Of a DNA stretch of 34,274 nt, positions 18,043-28,063 are shown piece by piece. The DNA is from W11650 sp041844915 (lineage in GTDB: Bacteria > Bacillota > Clostridia > Lachnospirales > Vallitaleaceae): assembly GCA_041844915.1 (NCBI GenBank), contig JBGZBY010000037.1, positions 1-34,274 on the forward strand, in the 5' to 3' direction. The notes below the pieces were generated by a model, which made no database searches, had not been told where the DNA came from, and saw only the letters and a program-made list of their open reading frames with translations. How positions within the stretch are numbered: position 1 is the stretch's first letter; each line of letters begins with the position of its first letter. The position numbers and the translations under genes are program-made.

Positions 18043-18528
18043 CTATTCTTCCAAAAACATGTAGCCATAATGATTAAGAAACGCTTTCATTGAGGCGTCA
18101 AAGTTGTGTTCGGCAGATTTATCCGGCAAAAAGCCCTTATAATTGGTAGCAGTAATCAGGCGCAGCAAGCTGCCTTCAAAATGCAGACGAAAGGAAAAGG
18201 ACTGAATGATTTCCCGCAGATTGTCGGGAATGTTTTTCAGGACCTTTTCCTTACTGCTTTCTGGCAGAATAAAATTGACCTGCATGGAAAGCGGTGTCCG
18301 ATAAGCCTTGATAAGCTCCGTCAGGATTGGCCGAAATTCCTTCCAAGGAGCGTAATCGGTAGCGATCTCATCCTTTTCTGTCAAATAAGCAGGATTGATC
18401 TGACCATCCATGTGAAAATCGGTCAGTACCTTCAAATCAAAGGAATGCAGCAAAAAATTATCAAAAACCGTTTCTTTTAAGAGTCCGTTCATGCAGGGTT
18501 TAATATCTTCTATTAATAATGAAATCAT
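18043..18528 (-). CDS. DUF5721 family protein
   Basis: 161 residues, with ACGGAGAAAATT before the ATG. The N-terminus MISLLIEDIKPCMNGLL, the TFDNFLL-like segment (VFDNFLLHSF), the GQINPAYL segment and W.EFRPI..ELIKAYRTPLS match what I recall of DUF5721, a family of roughly 160-residue cytoplasmic proteins in Lachnospiraceae-type genomes with no assigned function. No signal peptide or membrane span is present. It is transcribed alone, downstream of the recQ repeat region and convergent with the Cna-B gene. Family assignment is from memory of the pattern, so function stays open. Confidence 0.72.
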   Translation of the reverse strand: MISLLIEDIKPCMNGLLKETVFDNFLLHSFDLKVLTDFHMDGQINPAYLTEKDEIATDYAPWKEFRPILTELIKAYRTPLSMQVNFILPESSKEKVLKNIPDNLREIIQSFSFRLHFEGSLLRLITATNYKGFLPDKSAEHNFDASMKAFLNHYGYMFLEE

Positions 18529-18895
18529 AATTTTCTCCGTTTTAAATTTTGGTGGACAGCATTTTTAGATGAGCTTCGATAGTTGCAGAGGCTGGGAAAA
18601 CTTTCCCGTTTTAAAATATTCCTTTGTCAGAGTTCTTTATCCGGTAGGTTTTCCCAAAAGGAAGGGCTGCTTTCTGCGTTAAGCCCGTTGCTGTATATTG
18701 AGCAAAGCATCCGGCGCGGCTTCGGTATTTTGCCTTGATGTCGGTGCATGGCTTTATCAGATGGATTGCCCGCGGATTTTTTGCTGCTTTCCATAGGCAA
18801 TACTGTCGGCTTTGGCGGCGAGCAATCATTTTTTGTGAATGCCGGATTTACCGATTTTGGGAAATACCTTGGTTTTGCAAAATTTTCCGAACCTT
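18529..18895. other. Non-coding stretch between DUF5721 and the 123-bp repeats
   Basis: About 370 bp. Short open frames lack ribosome sites and homology. I see no hairpin terminator or promoter that I can support. Confidence 0.4.
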
Positions 18896-19193
18896 TTGAA
18901 ACATCCTCAAAATAAAGCCATCCATCGGCTTGAAAAAAGCGGATGCTTTAAGGAAAGGGCTTGCAGGAAGTCAAAAACTGGCGCTGTATTGCGATTAGCC
19001 CTTAGATTTATTGGATGCTTGAAGCATCCTCCAAACAAAGCTCTCCATCGGGTTGAAAAAAGCGGATGCTTTAAGGAAAGGGTTTGCAGGAGGTCAAAAA
19101 CTGGCGCGGTATCGCGATTAGCCCTTAGGTTTATTGGATGTTTGAAACATCCCCCAAACAAAGCCATCCATCGGCTTGAAAAAAGCGGACAGG

Positions 19194-20975
<1,782 letters not shown>

Positions 20976-21069
20976 GGGATAAATCCTTTTCTGGTTGAAA
21001 ATTTTCCTCCGCGGAGCTGCGTTTGAAAGGCGAAGGATTTCACAGGCTTTGATTCAAAGGAAGAAGTCC

Positions 21070-21407
21070 TTGATAGTCTGCCGAGTTTGCCTATACAAAA
21101 GTGGACTTTCGATATCGGCAAACATTAGCAGCCTATCTTGGTGGCTTGCCGTATTTGCCTATATCGAAGGCTCGCTTTCGTACAGACGGCATAAGCAAAT
21201 CATCTTGATAGTTAGCTGCATTTGTCTATATGAAAATAAATTTTCAATAGAGGCAAATTACAGCTAACTATCTTGGTAGACTGCCCAATTTGCCTATGTA
21301 AAAGTTTATTTTCGGCATGGACAAATACAGCAAATCATTTTGGCGGTCTGCTGAATTTACCTGTACCAAAGGTTTGCTTTCATATAGGCAAAGGATAGCA
21401 GCCTATT
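21070..21407. repeat. Five tandem 67/68-bp imperfect palindromes
   Basis: Units begin at 21070, 21138, 21205, 21273 and 21340, and a trailing start is at 21408. Each begins TTG(A/G) and can fold on itself: a left arm with CTGC and TTTGCCTAT, an AT-rich centre, and a right arm with ATAGGCAAA and GCAG. Unit 3 is nearly perfect, with GATAGTTAGCTG (21207-21218) pairing with CAGCTAACTATC (21261-21272) and an inner GAAAAT/ATTTTC. There are no spacers between units, so this is not a CRISPR array. It lies between divergent recQ and the HAD gene. Confidence 0.9.
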
Positions 21408-21500
21408 TTGATCAAACTGTATTTATTCTAGCACAAAGCAGTCGGTTCTTCAATCATCAGAGAGAAATTTGAGGAGAAAAAGAAATGCGGCGGCAGAGCA

Positions 21501-21529
21501 TTGCCTTTTCCTCGAATTTTTGTTATTAT
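21501..21529 (+). promoter_or_regulatory. Possible promoter of the HAD gene (distal)
   Basis: TTGCCT at 21501-21506 and TATTAT at 21524-21529 are 17 nt apart, leaving a leader of about 125 nt. A second -10-like TATAAT at 21621-21626 lies closer to the gene but has only TGCGAA at the -35 position. Confidence 0.4.
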
Positions 21530-21663
21530 CACTGCATGGATATGGCAGTGAGCCGGCGGCTGTCAGAAAAACGGATTGCAGCATGAACATCTCCAACTGC
21601 GAAGGAATGTGACGAAGCACTATAATGTTATGATGGAAAGAAAGGGCAAGGTGAAATAATCGA

Positions 21664-22278
21664 ATGATCCGAAATATCGTGTTTGATATGGGTAATGTCC
21701 TGCTCCGCTTTGATCGGGATTTGTTTCTGAACCGATTAAATATTTGCGGAGAAGACAGAGCACTGCTGATGCGGGAGGTATTTGGCAGTCTGGAATGGGT
21801 TCAAATGGACCGTGGCACACTGACGGAGGCCGCGGCTTTAGAAAGAATGTACCGGCGTCTGCCCCAGCGCCTGCATGAGGCGGCGGAGGAGCTGGTTCTT
21901 CGCTGGGATGAGCCCCTGATACCGATAGAGAGCATGTACGAGCTGGCAGCTGAGCTGAAATCGGCGGGTTATGGCATATATTTGCTGTCCAATGCCAGTA
22001 TCCGCCAGCATGAATACTGGCCGAAGCTGCCGGTCAGCCAATTTTTTGACGGCACGCTGATTTCCGCGGACGAACGTCTGGTGAAGCCTCAGCCCGAAAT
22101 TTATCGCCTGCTGCTGGAACGCTTTGGCCTGCATGCGCAGGAATGCTTCTTCGTTGACGACATACCGGCGAATGTGGAAGGCGCGCTGATGTGCGGTATC
22201 TCCGGAGCTGTATTTTACGGCGATGTGCCGCTGCTGCGCCAGGCCCTTCGAGATGCCGGCGTTATGGTCGGTAAGTAG
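21664..22278 (+). CDS. HAD superfamily phosphatase, YihX-like
   Basis: 204 residues, the normal size for subfamily IA HAD phosphatases. Motif I is VFDMGNVLL with nucleophile Asp8; the second motif I position is Gly-Asn rather than Asp, as in the YihX/glucose-1-phosphatase-like group. Motif II is LLSNAS, motif III Lys lies in RLVKPQPEIY, and motif IV is FFVDDIPANVEGA. It likely dephosphorylates a sugar phosphate or similar small metabolite in the cytoplasm; the actual substrate cannot be read from the sequence. The ribosome site is weak (CAAGGTG about 11 bases upstream). A strong terminator follows, so it is a single-gene unit. Confidence 0.88.
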   Translation: MIRNIVFDMGNVLLRFDRDLFLNRLNICGEDRALLMREVFGSLEWVQMDRGTLTEAAALERMYRRLPQRLHEAAEELVLRWDEPLIPIESMYELAAELKSAGYGIYLLSNASIRQHEYWPKLPVSQFFDGTLISADERLVKPQPEIYRLLLERFGLHAQECFFVDDIPANVEGALMCGISGAVFYGDVPLLRQALRDAGVMVGK

Positions 22279-22314
22279 AGTAGCAGCAAGCAATGTATAT
22301 AATACAGATACCCC

Positions 22315-22358
22315 AAAGCGCCCATTTCTACCGACGTGGAAATGGGCGCTTTTGCTTC
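22315..22358 (+). terminator. Strong intrinsic terminator of the HAD gene
   Basis: AAAGCGCCCATTTC (22315-22328) pairs perfectly with GAAATGGGCGCTTT (22339-22352) around a 10-nt loop, followed by TGCTT. The AAA/TTT ends make it potentially bidirectional. Confidence 0.88.
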
Positions 22359-22479
22359 CATACTAATTAGCTTACACCATCTATCCTAATAATGATTGCA
22401 CATCCTTATCCATTTCTATTTTACTTGGGGAGGCTTATCTGTTCAATTGGTCATGCCAAAATGGTCGCGCCAAATTCAT

Positions 22480-22514
22480 GGCACAAATTGTGCCGAGCAT
22501 TTTTCTGTTATATT
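22480..22514 (+). promoter_or_regulatory. Dyad operator overlapping a possible promoter
   Basis: GGCACAAATTGTGCC (22480-22494) is a perfect dyad with 7-bp arms around one central base. Its right arm contains TTGTGC, 15 nt before a -10-like TATATT at 22509-22514. Nearby, GCCAAAATGG and CCAAATTCATGG add related half-site pairs from about 22455. The layout resembles a repressor site over a -35 box. Confidence 0.4.
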
Positions 22515-22544
22515 AGAGATACCAAAAGGAGGGGAATACAGCGC

Positions 22545-22637
22545 TTGACCGGTTCGCCAAAGATGGCATTCAGCTCATGGTTTGTGATAGCAGCACATCT
22601 TAAATTTTTCCTAGAATTTTCTCGCAGAAAACGCTGA
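22545..22637 (+). CDS. Possible 30-residue small membrane-like peptide, TTG start
   Basis: A very strong ribosome-site sequence, AAAAGGAGGGG (22524-22534), lies ten bases before a TTG. The following 30 codons end in TGA. The product would have a hydrophobic middle (SSWFVIAAHLKFF) and a basic end (FSRRKR). It sits between the dyad promoter region and the amidase gene. It could be a leader peptide or small membrane peptide, or the ribosome-site-like sequence may be a coincidence. The frame is open further upstream to an ATG at 22392, but that start has no ribosome site. Confidence 0.25.
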   Translation: MTGSPKMAFSSWFVIAAHLKFFLEFSRRKR

Positions 22638-22650
22638 TTTGTGGTATACT
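22637..22650 (+). promoter_or_regulatory. Possible extended -10 promoter of the amidase gene
   Basis: TGGTATACT ends at 22650, an extended -10 (TGN before TATACT at 22645-22650). The -35 region is poor. The leader to the amidase start would be about 210 nt. Confidence 0.35.
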
Positions 22651-22868
22651 AATGCACGATGAGAATTTTCCCTGCGGAGCGCTTTTGTGCTTATAGCAAA
22701 AAACGAAAGGCTTTTGCTCAGGAGGCATAGTTGGAGAGGAAAGCCGCAGCCTTTAAAGCAAAGCGGCAGAGCCATGCAAAACATAGGATCAGGAAAAAAC
22801 GCGGATGCCTTGATTGGAGAAGCAGAGGGAGATACATCAATTCGCTTGGAAAGCAAAGGAGAAAATTG

Positions 22869-24560
22869 GTGAAAAAATTGATAAAAATGAAGAAGCTTCT
22901 GCTTCTGCTGTTGATGGGACTCCTGCTTTCGACAGGAGAGCTTTGGGCGGCGGAAACAGGGCAAATCTTGGGCTTGCCGGCAATATGGTCAAAAGCCAGA
23001 GAGCTGGAAAGAGTAGGACAGGGACAGATAACCCTGCCGTTTTGGCAGCAAAGCGGCGCAACGACAGATATTTTTGGCGTAAATACCTTTCGCCATCCCG
23101 ACTCCAATGGAAGCTATTATATCATTTCCGCGTCCAATAAGGTGGGGGCAGTAACGGCTGAACATCAGAAAGATCGGCTGCTGCTTCGCTTTTATGACGC
23201 AAAGGTGTCGCTGAAAAAGTCGCAGACCGATTATCCGGAGGATCCTGCGATTTCAGGAATTACCGTTCAGGAGTATAAAAGCGGTGGAATCTCCATCGCC
23301 GAATTTGCCTTTGCCCTTCGGCCGGCAGCCAAGGATTTCGTGATCAGCTTGGATGAGCTGGGGGAAAGGGTTTTGGTGGAGATTATTACCAATGCGGTGA
23401 TACAGGTCAGCTTGGCAGAAAAAGGCGAAGAAGAGCTTTTGGTGATTGAAGGCTTTCAGCCGCTGGCGCTTAATCTCAAGCGCGGAGCGGAAAATACCTT
23501 GGAGGTGGAGGTGCCCTCGGCGCAAAGCTTGCTTTCTGATCAGGACAGTTATCTTTCTTCAAAATACATCAGCCGGATGTCGGTTATCGGCAGTGAAAAG
23601 GGCAAAACCAAGCTGAAGCTGTGGCTAAGGGAAAATACCGAATTTGCGCCGGACGGGCAGAGCATCCGCTTTTTTTCTGCCAAAACCAGAGATATCAAGT
23701 ATTCTTACGGCGTTTTGGCTCTGAAAAAACCGGAGAATTTTGACATTTCCAAGGTAGATTATATCCTAGATGTTTATCGGCGAAAGGCAAGCCTGTCCTT
23801 TCCCTATGAGGGCTATTTGGACGGAGCGTACTGGATTGCCGATACTCGGATTACAAAGGTAGAAGCCATCGGCGGGCGCCTAGAATTTACTTTTCCCACA
23901 GTGCAGGAGCTGACCATTGCCGAGGACAGGGATAGGGTGTATATATCCGCCAAAAAACCAAAGGAGATTTTTACCAAGGTGGTCTTTATTGATATCGGCC
24001 ACGGTGGGGAGGATCCCGGCGCGGTGCGCAGGACAGATCTGGGCGACGGTTATCGGGAGTATCTGGAAAAGGATGCCAACTTTGCGGTAGCCATGCTGCT
24101 AAAGGCAAAGCTGGAGCAAAATCCGGAGATCAGAGCATATTATTCTAGGCTAAGTGATGAAAATCCGTCGGCATACGCCAGAGCAAGGCTGGCCAATGAA
24201 ACTGGCGCCGACTTTTTCCTCAGCTTGCATAACAATATGACTACAGTCAAGGATCGAAAAATCGAAGGCTCGGATATGTATTATTTGGCGGAACGAAGCA
24301 ATGGCAGCCTGTCCTCTGAGCGTTTGGCGGAGATTCTTTTGCAAAATTATGCAAAGACCACGACCTTTGCCAATCGCCTGATGACGGCGGCGCCGCATTT
24401 ATATATGGTTAAATATCCGCAGATGCCGGCAGTTATCGTAGAAAGCGGTTTTATGTCTGATGACGATGATCTACGCAGGATATTTGATCCGGCGATGCAG
24501 GAAAGAACCGCACAGGCACTCTATGATGCGATCGTGCAGGCATTTTCTGAGCTGCATTAA
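22869..24560 (+). CDS. Secreted N-acetylmuramoyl-L-alanine amidase (Amidase_3)
   Basis: 563 residues from GTG at 22869. I choose this start because AAAGGAGA lies six bases upstream and a signal peptide (VKKLIKMKKLLLLLLMGLLL) begins there; the frame is open further upstream but codes for basic, low-value sequence. The enzyme cuts the bond between muramic acid and the peptide stem of peptidoglycan, outside the membrane. Zinc ligands are His378 (FIDIGHGGEDPGA), Glu400 (EYLEKDAN) and His454 (FLSLHNN), with catalytic Glu525 in AVIVESGFMS. The roughly 340-residue region before the catalytic domain contains AMIN-like beta-rich segments that may direct it to the wall. It likely works in daughter cell separation or wall turnover. 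No operon partner is evident. Confidence 0.93.
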   Translation: MKKLIKMKKLLLLLLMGLLLSTGELWAAETGQILGLPAIWSKARELERVGQGQITLPFWQQSGATTDIFGVNTFRHPDSNGSYYIISASNKVGAVTAEHQKDRLLLRFYDAKVSLKKSQTDYPEDPAISGITVQEYKSGGISIAEFAFALRPAAKDFVISLDELGERVLVEIITNAVIQVSLAEKGEEELLVIEGFQPLALNLKRGAENTLEVEVPSAQSLLSDQDSYLSSKYISRMSVIGSEKGKTKLKLWLRENTEFAPDGQSIRFFSAKTRDIKYSYGVLALKKPENFDISKVDYILDVYRRKASLSFPYEGYLDGAYWIADTRITKVEAIGGRLEFTFPTVQELTIAEDRDRVYISAKKPKEIFTKVVFIDIGHGGEDPGAVRRTDLGDGYREYLEKDANFAVAMLLKAKLEQNPEIRAYYSRLSDENPSAYARARLANETGADFFLSLHNNMTTVKDRKIEGSDMYYLAERSNGSLSSERLAEILLQNYAKTTTFANRLMTAAPHLYMVKYPQMPAVIVESGFMSDDDDLRRIFDPAMQERTAQALYDAIVQAFSELH

Positions 24561-24876
24561 GGGAGTTCCTGCTGGAAACGAGGAAGGCAAAGGTATTGTG
24601 GGCAAAGTTATTAAATCCTAAGTTAAATAGGCCTAAATCCAAGCAAGATAAAGGGCAGCGGTAAGCCCTGATAAAGCGGATACTAAACCGGGCGATTAAG
24701 GTAAGCGGAGAACGCACTGGAGGGTATTAAGCTCTAAGCCAAACAAGTCTAAATCCAAGCAAAGCAAAGGGCAGCAGTAAGTCCTTAGCGCGGCGGAGAT
24801 GAGTGGCGGCAGATAGGAAATCGGTTAACACGAAAGGAAATGGAAAAAAGGATTGTCGTAAGGACAGGAGGACAAG
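24561..24876. repeat. Non-coding gap with a two-copy 116-bp direct repeat
   Basis: ATTAAATCCTAAG at 24610 and ATTAAGCTCTAAG at 24726 begin copies 116 bp apart; both continue with CTAAATCCAAGCAA and AAAGGGCAGC(A/G)GTAAG. Similarity fades after about 70 bp in the second copy. No terminator was recognised after the amidase gene. Confidence 0.7.
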
Positions 24877-26289
24877 ATGATTCAATTTGGAACCGGTGGC
24901 TGGAGAGCCATCATCGGAGATAATTTTACCAAAGACAATATTATCAAAGTGGCGCAAAGCCTTGCCAATTTGATGAAAAAGGAGGCAGCAGCGGAAAAAG
25001 GGCTGGTGATCGGCTATGATAAACGTTTCTTATCCGATCGAGCGGCGAAGTGGATTTCCGAGGTCTTTGCCGGAAATCAGATCAAGGTTTATTTTATTCG
25101 CCGGGTAGCGCCAACGCCCTTGGTGATGTTTTCCGTTAAAACAATAGGAACGGCCTATGGCGTAGCTGTGACTGCCAGCCACAATCCGGCGGAATATAAC
25201 GGAATCAAGGTCTTTACCAAGGGAGGCAAGGACGCGGATATTGAGGTCACCAATAAAATGGAGGCGGATATCCATGGTATGACTGCCGCTGATATAAAAA
25301 TGAAGCCGTTTGAGGATGCGGTGCAGGAAGGGCTGATTCAGCTGATTCATCCGTTTAACGACTATATTGACACCATTATTTCCATGATTGATATGGAGAG
25401 CATTCGCAAGCAGGATTTGAGGATTTTGGTGGATCCGATGTACGGTGTATCGAAAACGGCCTTGCAGACGCTTCTGATGACGGCGCGCTGCGAGATTGAC
25501 ACCATTCATGATTCGCATGACCCGGGCTTTGGCGGAAGAATGCCTTCGCCCAGCGAGGAAACGCTGCGCCATTTGCGGAATCTGGTGGTGGAAAAGCAGT
25601 ATGATCTGGGGATCGGAACGGACGGCGATGCCGATCGTTTGGGGATTATTGACGAAACTGGCGTTTATATTCACCCCAATATGATTATGAGCTTGCTTTA
25701 TTACTATCTTTTGAACTATAAAAATTGGCGGGGGCCGGTGGTGCGCAACATCGCCACGACCCATCTGTTGGATGCGATTGCTAGGGATGCCGGCGAGGAA
25801 TGCTATGAGGTGCCGGTCGGCTTTAAGCATATCAGTAAAAAAATGGCGGAAACGGATGCAGTAATCGGTGGTGAAAGCAGCGGCGGCTTGACGATTCGGG
25901 GACATATCAAGGGCAAGGACGGCATTTTTGCAGCGGCGCTTTTGGTAGAAATGATTTGCGTAACCGGAAAAAGATTAGGTGAAATGATGCGGGAGTTGGA
26001 AGAAAAATTCGGCTCCTTCCGGATGGAGGAAGCCAATCTGGCATTTCATCCCAAAGAAAAGGAGAGACTGGTCAAGCTGCTGTTTGAGGAAAGAAAGCTG
26101 CCGGTATTTCATGCCGAGATTGACCATGTCAGCTATTTGGACGGCGTGAAGGTGTATTTTAAGGATAATTCATGGATTATTGCCAGATTTTCCGGCACAG
26201 AGCCGCTGATTCGGATTTTTGCTGAAAGTGATTCCTCGGAAAGAGCGCTTCGCTTTATCGGAGAATTCAGAGAATTTTTAGGTATTTAA
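24877..26289 (+). CDS. Phosphoglucomutase/phosphomannomutase (alpha-D-phosphohexomutase)
   Basis: 470 residues, with GGACAGGAGG before ATG. It interconverts the 1- and 6-phosphates of glucose or mannose. All four superfamily signatures are present: phosphoserine loop TASHNP with Ser101, metal loop GTDGDADRLG with Asp249, Asp251 and Asp253, sugar-specificity loop GGESSGG (331-337), and the C-terminal phosphate loop RFSGTEPLIRIF. The GGESSGG loop fits glucose/mannose rather than the glucosamine-specific GlmM group. It would link galactose-derived glucose 1-phosphate from the Leloir pathway to glycolysis, and also feed envelope sugar synthesis. It is followed by a strong bidirectional terminator, so it is a single-gene unit. 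Confidence 0.94.
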   Translation: MIQFGTGGWRAIIGDNFTKDNIIKVAQSLANLMKKEAAAEKGLVIGYDKRFLSDRAAKWISEVFAGNQIKVYFIRRVAPTPLVMFSVKTIGTAYGVAVTASHNPAEYNGIKVFTKGGKDADIEVTNKMEADIHGMTAADIKMKPFEDAVQEGLIQLIHPFNDYIDTIISMIDMESIRKQDLRILVDPMYGVSKTALQTLLMTARCEIDTIHDSHDPGFGGRMPSPSEETLRHLRNLVVEKQYDLGIGTDGDADRLGIIDETGVYIHPNMIMSLLYYYLLNYKNWRGPVVRNIATTHLLDAIARDAGEECYEVPVGFKHISKKMAETDAVIGGESSGGLTIRGHIKGKDGIFAAALLVEMICVTGKRLGEMMRELEEKFGSFRMEEANLAFHPKEKERLVKLLFEERKLPVFHAEIDHVSYLDGVKVYFKDNSWIIARFSGTEPLIRIFAESDSSERALRFIGEFREFLGI

Positions 26290-26396
26290 AAGACGGCGAA
26301 GGCTAAGAGCCAAGTGCTGAAAGGAGGAGTGCTGTAAAATATAGATTTCTGTCAGGACAATGGCTACAGAGCATCAGAATGCGGCAGAATATCTTG

Positions 26397-26499
26397 TGCG
26401 AAAAGCTTAAAATACGGCGCTCCCCTGTCAAGCTCCCTTTTTGACAAGCAAAGAATAAGGCTTGCCAAAAAGGGAGCTTTTTTATAAGAGCTTTTCGCA
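26397..26499. terminator. Nested bidirectional terminator between mutase and aminotransferase
   Basis: AAGCTCCCTTTTTG (26430-26443) pairs with CAAAAAGGGAGCTT (26466-26479), with a further inner CAAGC/GCTTG helix and a T6 tract at 26478-26483; the A/T tracts work in both directions. Around it, a second perfect 11-bp inverted repeat, TGCGAAAAGCT (26397-26407) and AGCTTTTCGCA (26489-26499), forms an outer layer. Confidence 0.9.
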
Positions 26500-26552
26500 G
26501 CAGCCTACGCGGCAGCTTATGCTGTGCTTGATAATCGTAGGCTGTACAAGAC

Positions 26553-27746
26553 TTAAGCTTTGGGGTATTCGGCTTGAACAAAACGGCGCAGAGCGTCCAG
26601 CGAGCGGATTACCTTTTCGGTCGGGATGCAGTAGGCCATGCGGAAATAGCCGGGTAAACCGAAGCTGTCGCTGGGCACAACGGCCAGATCATATTTTAGC
26701 GCCTTTTGGGAAAAGGCGTTGGCATCCGCTTCCAGTGCCTTGGGGAAAATATAAAAGGTTCCGCCCGGCTTTTGCACCTCAAAGCCTAGGTCGATCAAGG
26801 CGTCATAGAGAATAGCGGCATTGGTTTCATAGACGGAGAAATCGGAGGTCATCTCCAGCGCTTCGGCAATTGCCAGCTGCATCAGGGAAGCAGGACAGTT
26901 ATGACCGATTCCGCGCGAAATTTGGCCGCACATTGCTGTCAGCACGCTTGATTTTTCCATAGCCGGATGAAAGGCAATATAGCCGATTCTTTCGCCGGGA
27001 AGCGACAGAGATTTGGAGAAGGAATAGCACATAATACTATGCTCATAAAAAGCAGAGGGATTAGGGCAGTCGATTCCGCCAAAAACAATCTCGCGATAAG
27101 GCTCGTCGGAGATTAGGTAAATTTCATGCCCGTATTCCTTTTCTTTGGCTTGTAGCAGATCTGCCAGACGGGTCAGGGTTTGACGGCTGTAGACGGCGCC
27201 GGAGGGATTGTTTGGCGTATTGATCAATACTGCCATGGTTTTTGGACAGATCAGCTTTTCCAGCTCCTCAAAATTGATTTGAAAATGCGCGGTATCCGCC
27301 GGAACGGGCTTTAGAATCGCGCCGCTCAAATTGACATATGCCGTGTACTCTGGGAAATAAGGAGCAAAGGTGACGACCTCGTCGCCAGGCACGGTAACGC
27401 AGCGCAGAGCATGAGCGACAGCGCCGGCAGCACCAGCGGTTGGGAAGATATCCGTTGCCTGATAGGGGATGCCAAAGCGCTTATGCAAAGACGCGGCAAT
27501 CGCCGCCTTGACTGAAGGAATACCCAGAGTTGGGCTGTAGCCATGCAGCTTGGCAGGGTCTTCGGTTTGCAGAAGGCGGATCAGAATATCGGTAAACGCC
27601 TGCGGAGCAGGAACAGAGGGATTTCCTAGGGAATAGTCGAAAACATTTTCGTAACCAATCGTCTTGCCTCGCTCGGTGCAAAATTCCGAGAGAGTGCGAA
27701 TCACGGATTTTTTGGACAGCATATCTTCATAATAAGAAGCAATCAT
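26553..27746 (-). CDS. Pyridoxal-phosphate aminotransferase, class I/II
   Basis: 397 residues from the ATG at 27746, which has GGAAAGGAG seven bases upstream; the in-frame extension to 27860 has no such site. Fold-type I aminotransferase features are clear: substrate loop near DYSLGNPSVP, HGYSPTLGIPSVKAAIA, the NTPNNPSGAVYS motif, Asp214 and Tyr217 (LISDEPYREI), the PLP Lys245 in YSFSKSLSLPGERIGY, and a C-terminal FRMAYC with the carboxylate-binding Arg. It transfers amino groups between an amino acid and a 2-oxo acid in the cytoplasm. Close in type to aspartate/aromatic aminotransferases, but substrate cannot be set from the sequence. A long leader of about 200 nt may precede it. Confidence 0.9.
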   Translation of the reverse strand: MIASYYEDMLSKKSVIRTLSEFCTERGKTIGYENVFDYSLGNPSVPAPQAFTDILIRLLQTEDPAKLHGYSPTLGIPSVKAAIAASLHKRFGIPYQATDIFPTAGAAGAVAHALRCVTVPGDEVVTFAPYFPEYTAYVNLSGAILKPVPADTAHFQINFEELEKLICPKTMAVLINTPNNPSGAVYSRQTLTRLADLLQAKEKEYGHEIYLISDEPYREIVFGGIDCPNPSAFYEHSIMCYSFSKSLSLPGERIGYIAFHPAMEKSSVLTAMCGQISRGIGHNCPASLMQLAIAEALEMTSDFSVYETNAAILYDALIDLGFEVQKPGGTFYIFPKALEADANAFSQKALKYDLAVVPSDSFGLPGYFRMAYCIPTEKVIRSLDALRRFVQAEYPKA

Positions 27747-28063
27747 AAAAACTCCTTTCCAAATGGAATAATGAGAAATAAAAAGCAAATAAGCCCGCGA
27801 AAGGGGCATGAACAGAGGGCTCTGACGGCTCAAAAGGAGCCTTCGAAAGCAGTCTGTCATAGACGGCTTGCCAGAGCCTTGCTCAAGAAGACTCTTTCCT
27901 TTATCAGGCTGTGCCCGAGCAAAAGCCTTTCGAGGGAAAGAGCAAACAAATATAGTATAGCATATTCTTTGGGATTTAGCGAGAGAGAATCTGCAATATA
28001 AATTTAATGAAATCGTAATTATATTATTAAGAAAAACAATTGATTTTTTGGAGGGCTTGGGCT
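27747..28063. other. Divergent intergenic region, aminotransferase leader and NAGPA promoter side
   Basis: About 300 bp. It contains the minus-strand extended -10 at 27954-27962 and a leader with several short inverted repeats, for example GGCTCCTTTTGAGCC on the minus strand. I checked for T-box, SAM and lysine riboswitch landmarks and saw none. A TATTAT at 28022-28027 could be a -10 for the NAGPA gene, but its -35 is poor. Confidence 0.4.
27954..27962 (-). promoter_or_regulatory. Extended -10 promoter for the aminotransferase
   Basis: On the minus strand TGCTATACT is an extended -10 box. The start codon is about 200 nt downstream, so the transcript would carry a long leader. The -35 region is weak. 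Confidence 0.4.

Noticed and set aside
21070..21407. CRISPR array
   Set aside because: The units are contiguous and each is itself a palindrome; there are no unique spacers and no cas genes.
22392..22637. 81-residue ORF before the amidase gene
   Set aside because: No ribosome site at its ATG, and it spans the dyad and promoter-like sequences; only the last 30 codons from the TTG at 22545 have support.
25030..25905. 291-residue minus-strand ORF
   Set aside because: Antisense shadow of the phosphohexomutase, rich in His/Arg/Ile as expected from reverse reading.
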